A DNA stretch of 10,278 bases from a bacterium (GTDB taxonomy: Bacteria > Vulcanimicrobiota > Xenobia > Xenobiales > Xenobiaceae). The position numbers and the translations under genes are program-made. The notes beneath the pieces are model-generated. The model saw only the letters and a list, made by a program, of their open reading frames with translations. It was not told the origin of the DNA and made no database searches. The number at the start of each line of letters is the position of its first letter. Within the stretch, counting starts at the first letter, position 1. Location: assembly GCA_022839105.1 (NCBI GenBank), contig JALHDH010000109.1:9494-19771 (forward strand). The letters are read 5' to 3'. This document shows positions 10,226 to 10,278 of the stretch, in pieces.

Positions 10226-10278
10226 ATGCCCACCATCAACCAGCTTGTGCGGCGAGGCCGGAAGGCGCCCGTGCGGAA
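10226..10278 (+). CDS. rpsL: Ribosomal protein S12, partial (5' end only)
   Basis: The first 17 codons read MPTINQLVRRGRKAPVR, the typical N-terminus of S12, the small-subunit protein at the decoding centre where streptomycin-resistance mutations arise. The gene leaves the window at the right edge, so the resistance-associated lysines, which lie further in, cannot be examined. A strong promoter and a long leader precede it. In many bacteria rpsL follows rpoC directly and leads rpsG-fusA-tuf; here the channel gene intervenes and the genes beyond are outside the window. Confidence 0.95.
   Translation, partial: MPTINQLVRRGRKAPVR

Overview
This is a GC-rich bacterial chromosome segment (roughly two thirds G+C, strong G/C preference at third codon positions). 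It carries the conserved RNA polymerase / ribosomal protein locus. All genes lie on the + strand: rpoB (complete, 1315 aa from the chosen start), rpoC (complete, 1222 aa), a 655-aa membrane channel gene of the MscS superfamily with a C-terminal cyclic-nucleotide-binding domain, and the first 17 codons of rpsL, which runs off the right edge. The phylum cannot be fixed by eye. Beta lacks the large SI2 insertion and beta' lacks the SI3 insertion seen in E. coli. Beta instead has two inserts of its own: a four-cysteine zinc-ribbon-like element in the lobe region and a helix-rich stretch of about 123 aa near the C-terminus. I infer a non-proteobacterial, GC-rich lineage.

Region by region: 1-43 holds the end of an upstream spacer and the rpoB ribosome-binding site. 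rpoB fills 44-3991. A 102-base spacer (3992-4093) holds a 16-bp GAGA-capped hairpin directly after the rpoB stop, a second weaker hairpin and the rpoC ribosome-binding site. rpoC fills 4094-7762 and is followed by a classic intrinsic terminator (13-bp GCAA-capped stem plus T-rich tail). A 179-base spacer (7763-7941) leads to the channel gene (7942-9909). The next spacer (9910-10225) holds a strong sigma70-type promoter (TTGACA, 17-base spacer, TG-extended TACTAT) and a leader of about 220 bases. That leader ends in a ribosome-binding site and a run of seven T just before the rpsL ATG.

How it works together: rpoB and rpoC encode the two large subunits forming the polymerase active site and are probably co-transcribed from a promoter upstream of the window. 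The terminator after rpoC and the new promoter before rpsL split the usual rpoBC-rpsL neighbourhood into separate transcription units. The channel gene sits between them. It is the accessory-looking element of the window: a predicted cyclic-nucleotide-gated (bCNG-type) MscS-family channel, with no evident functional link to transcription or translation.
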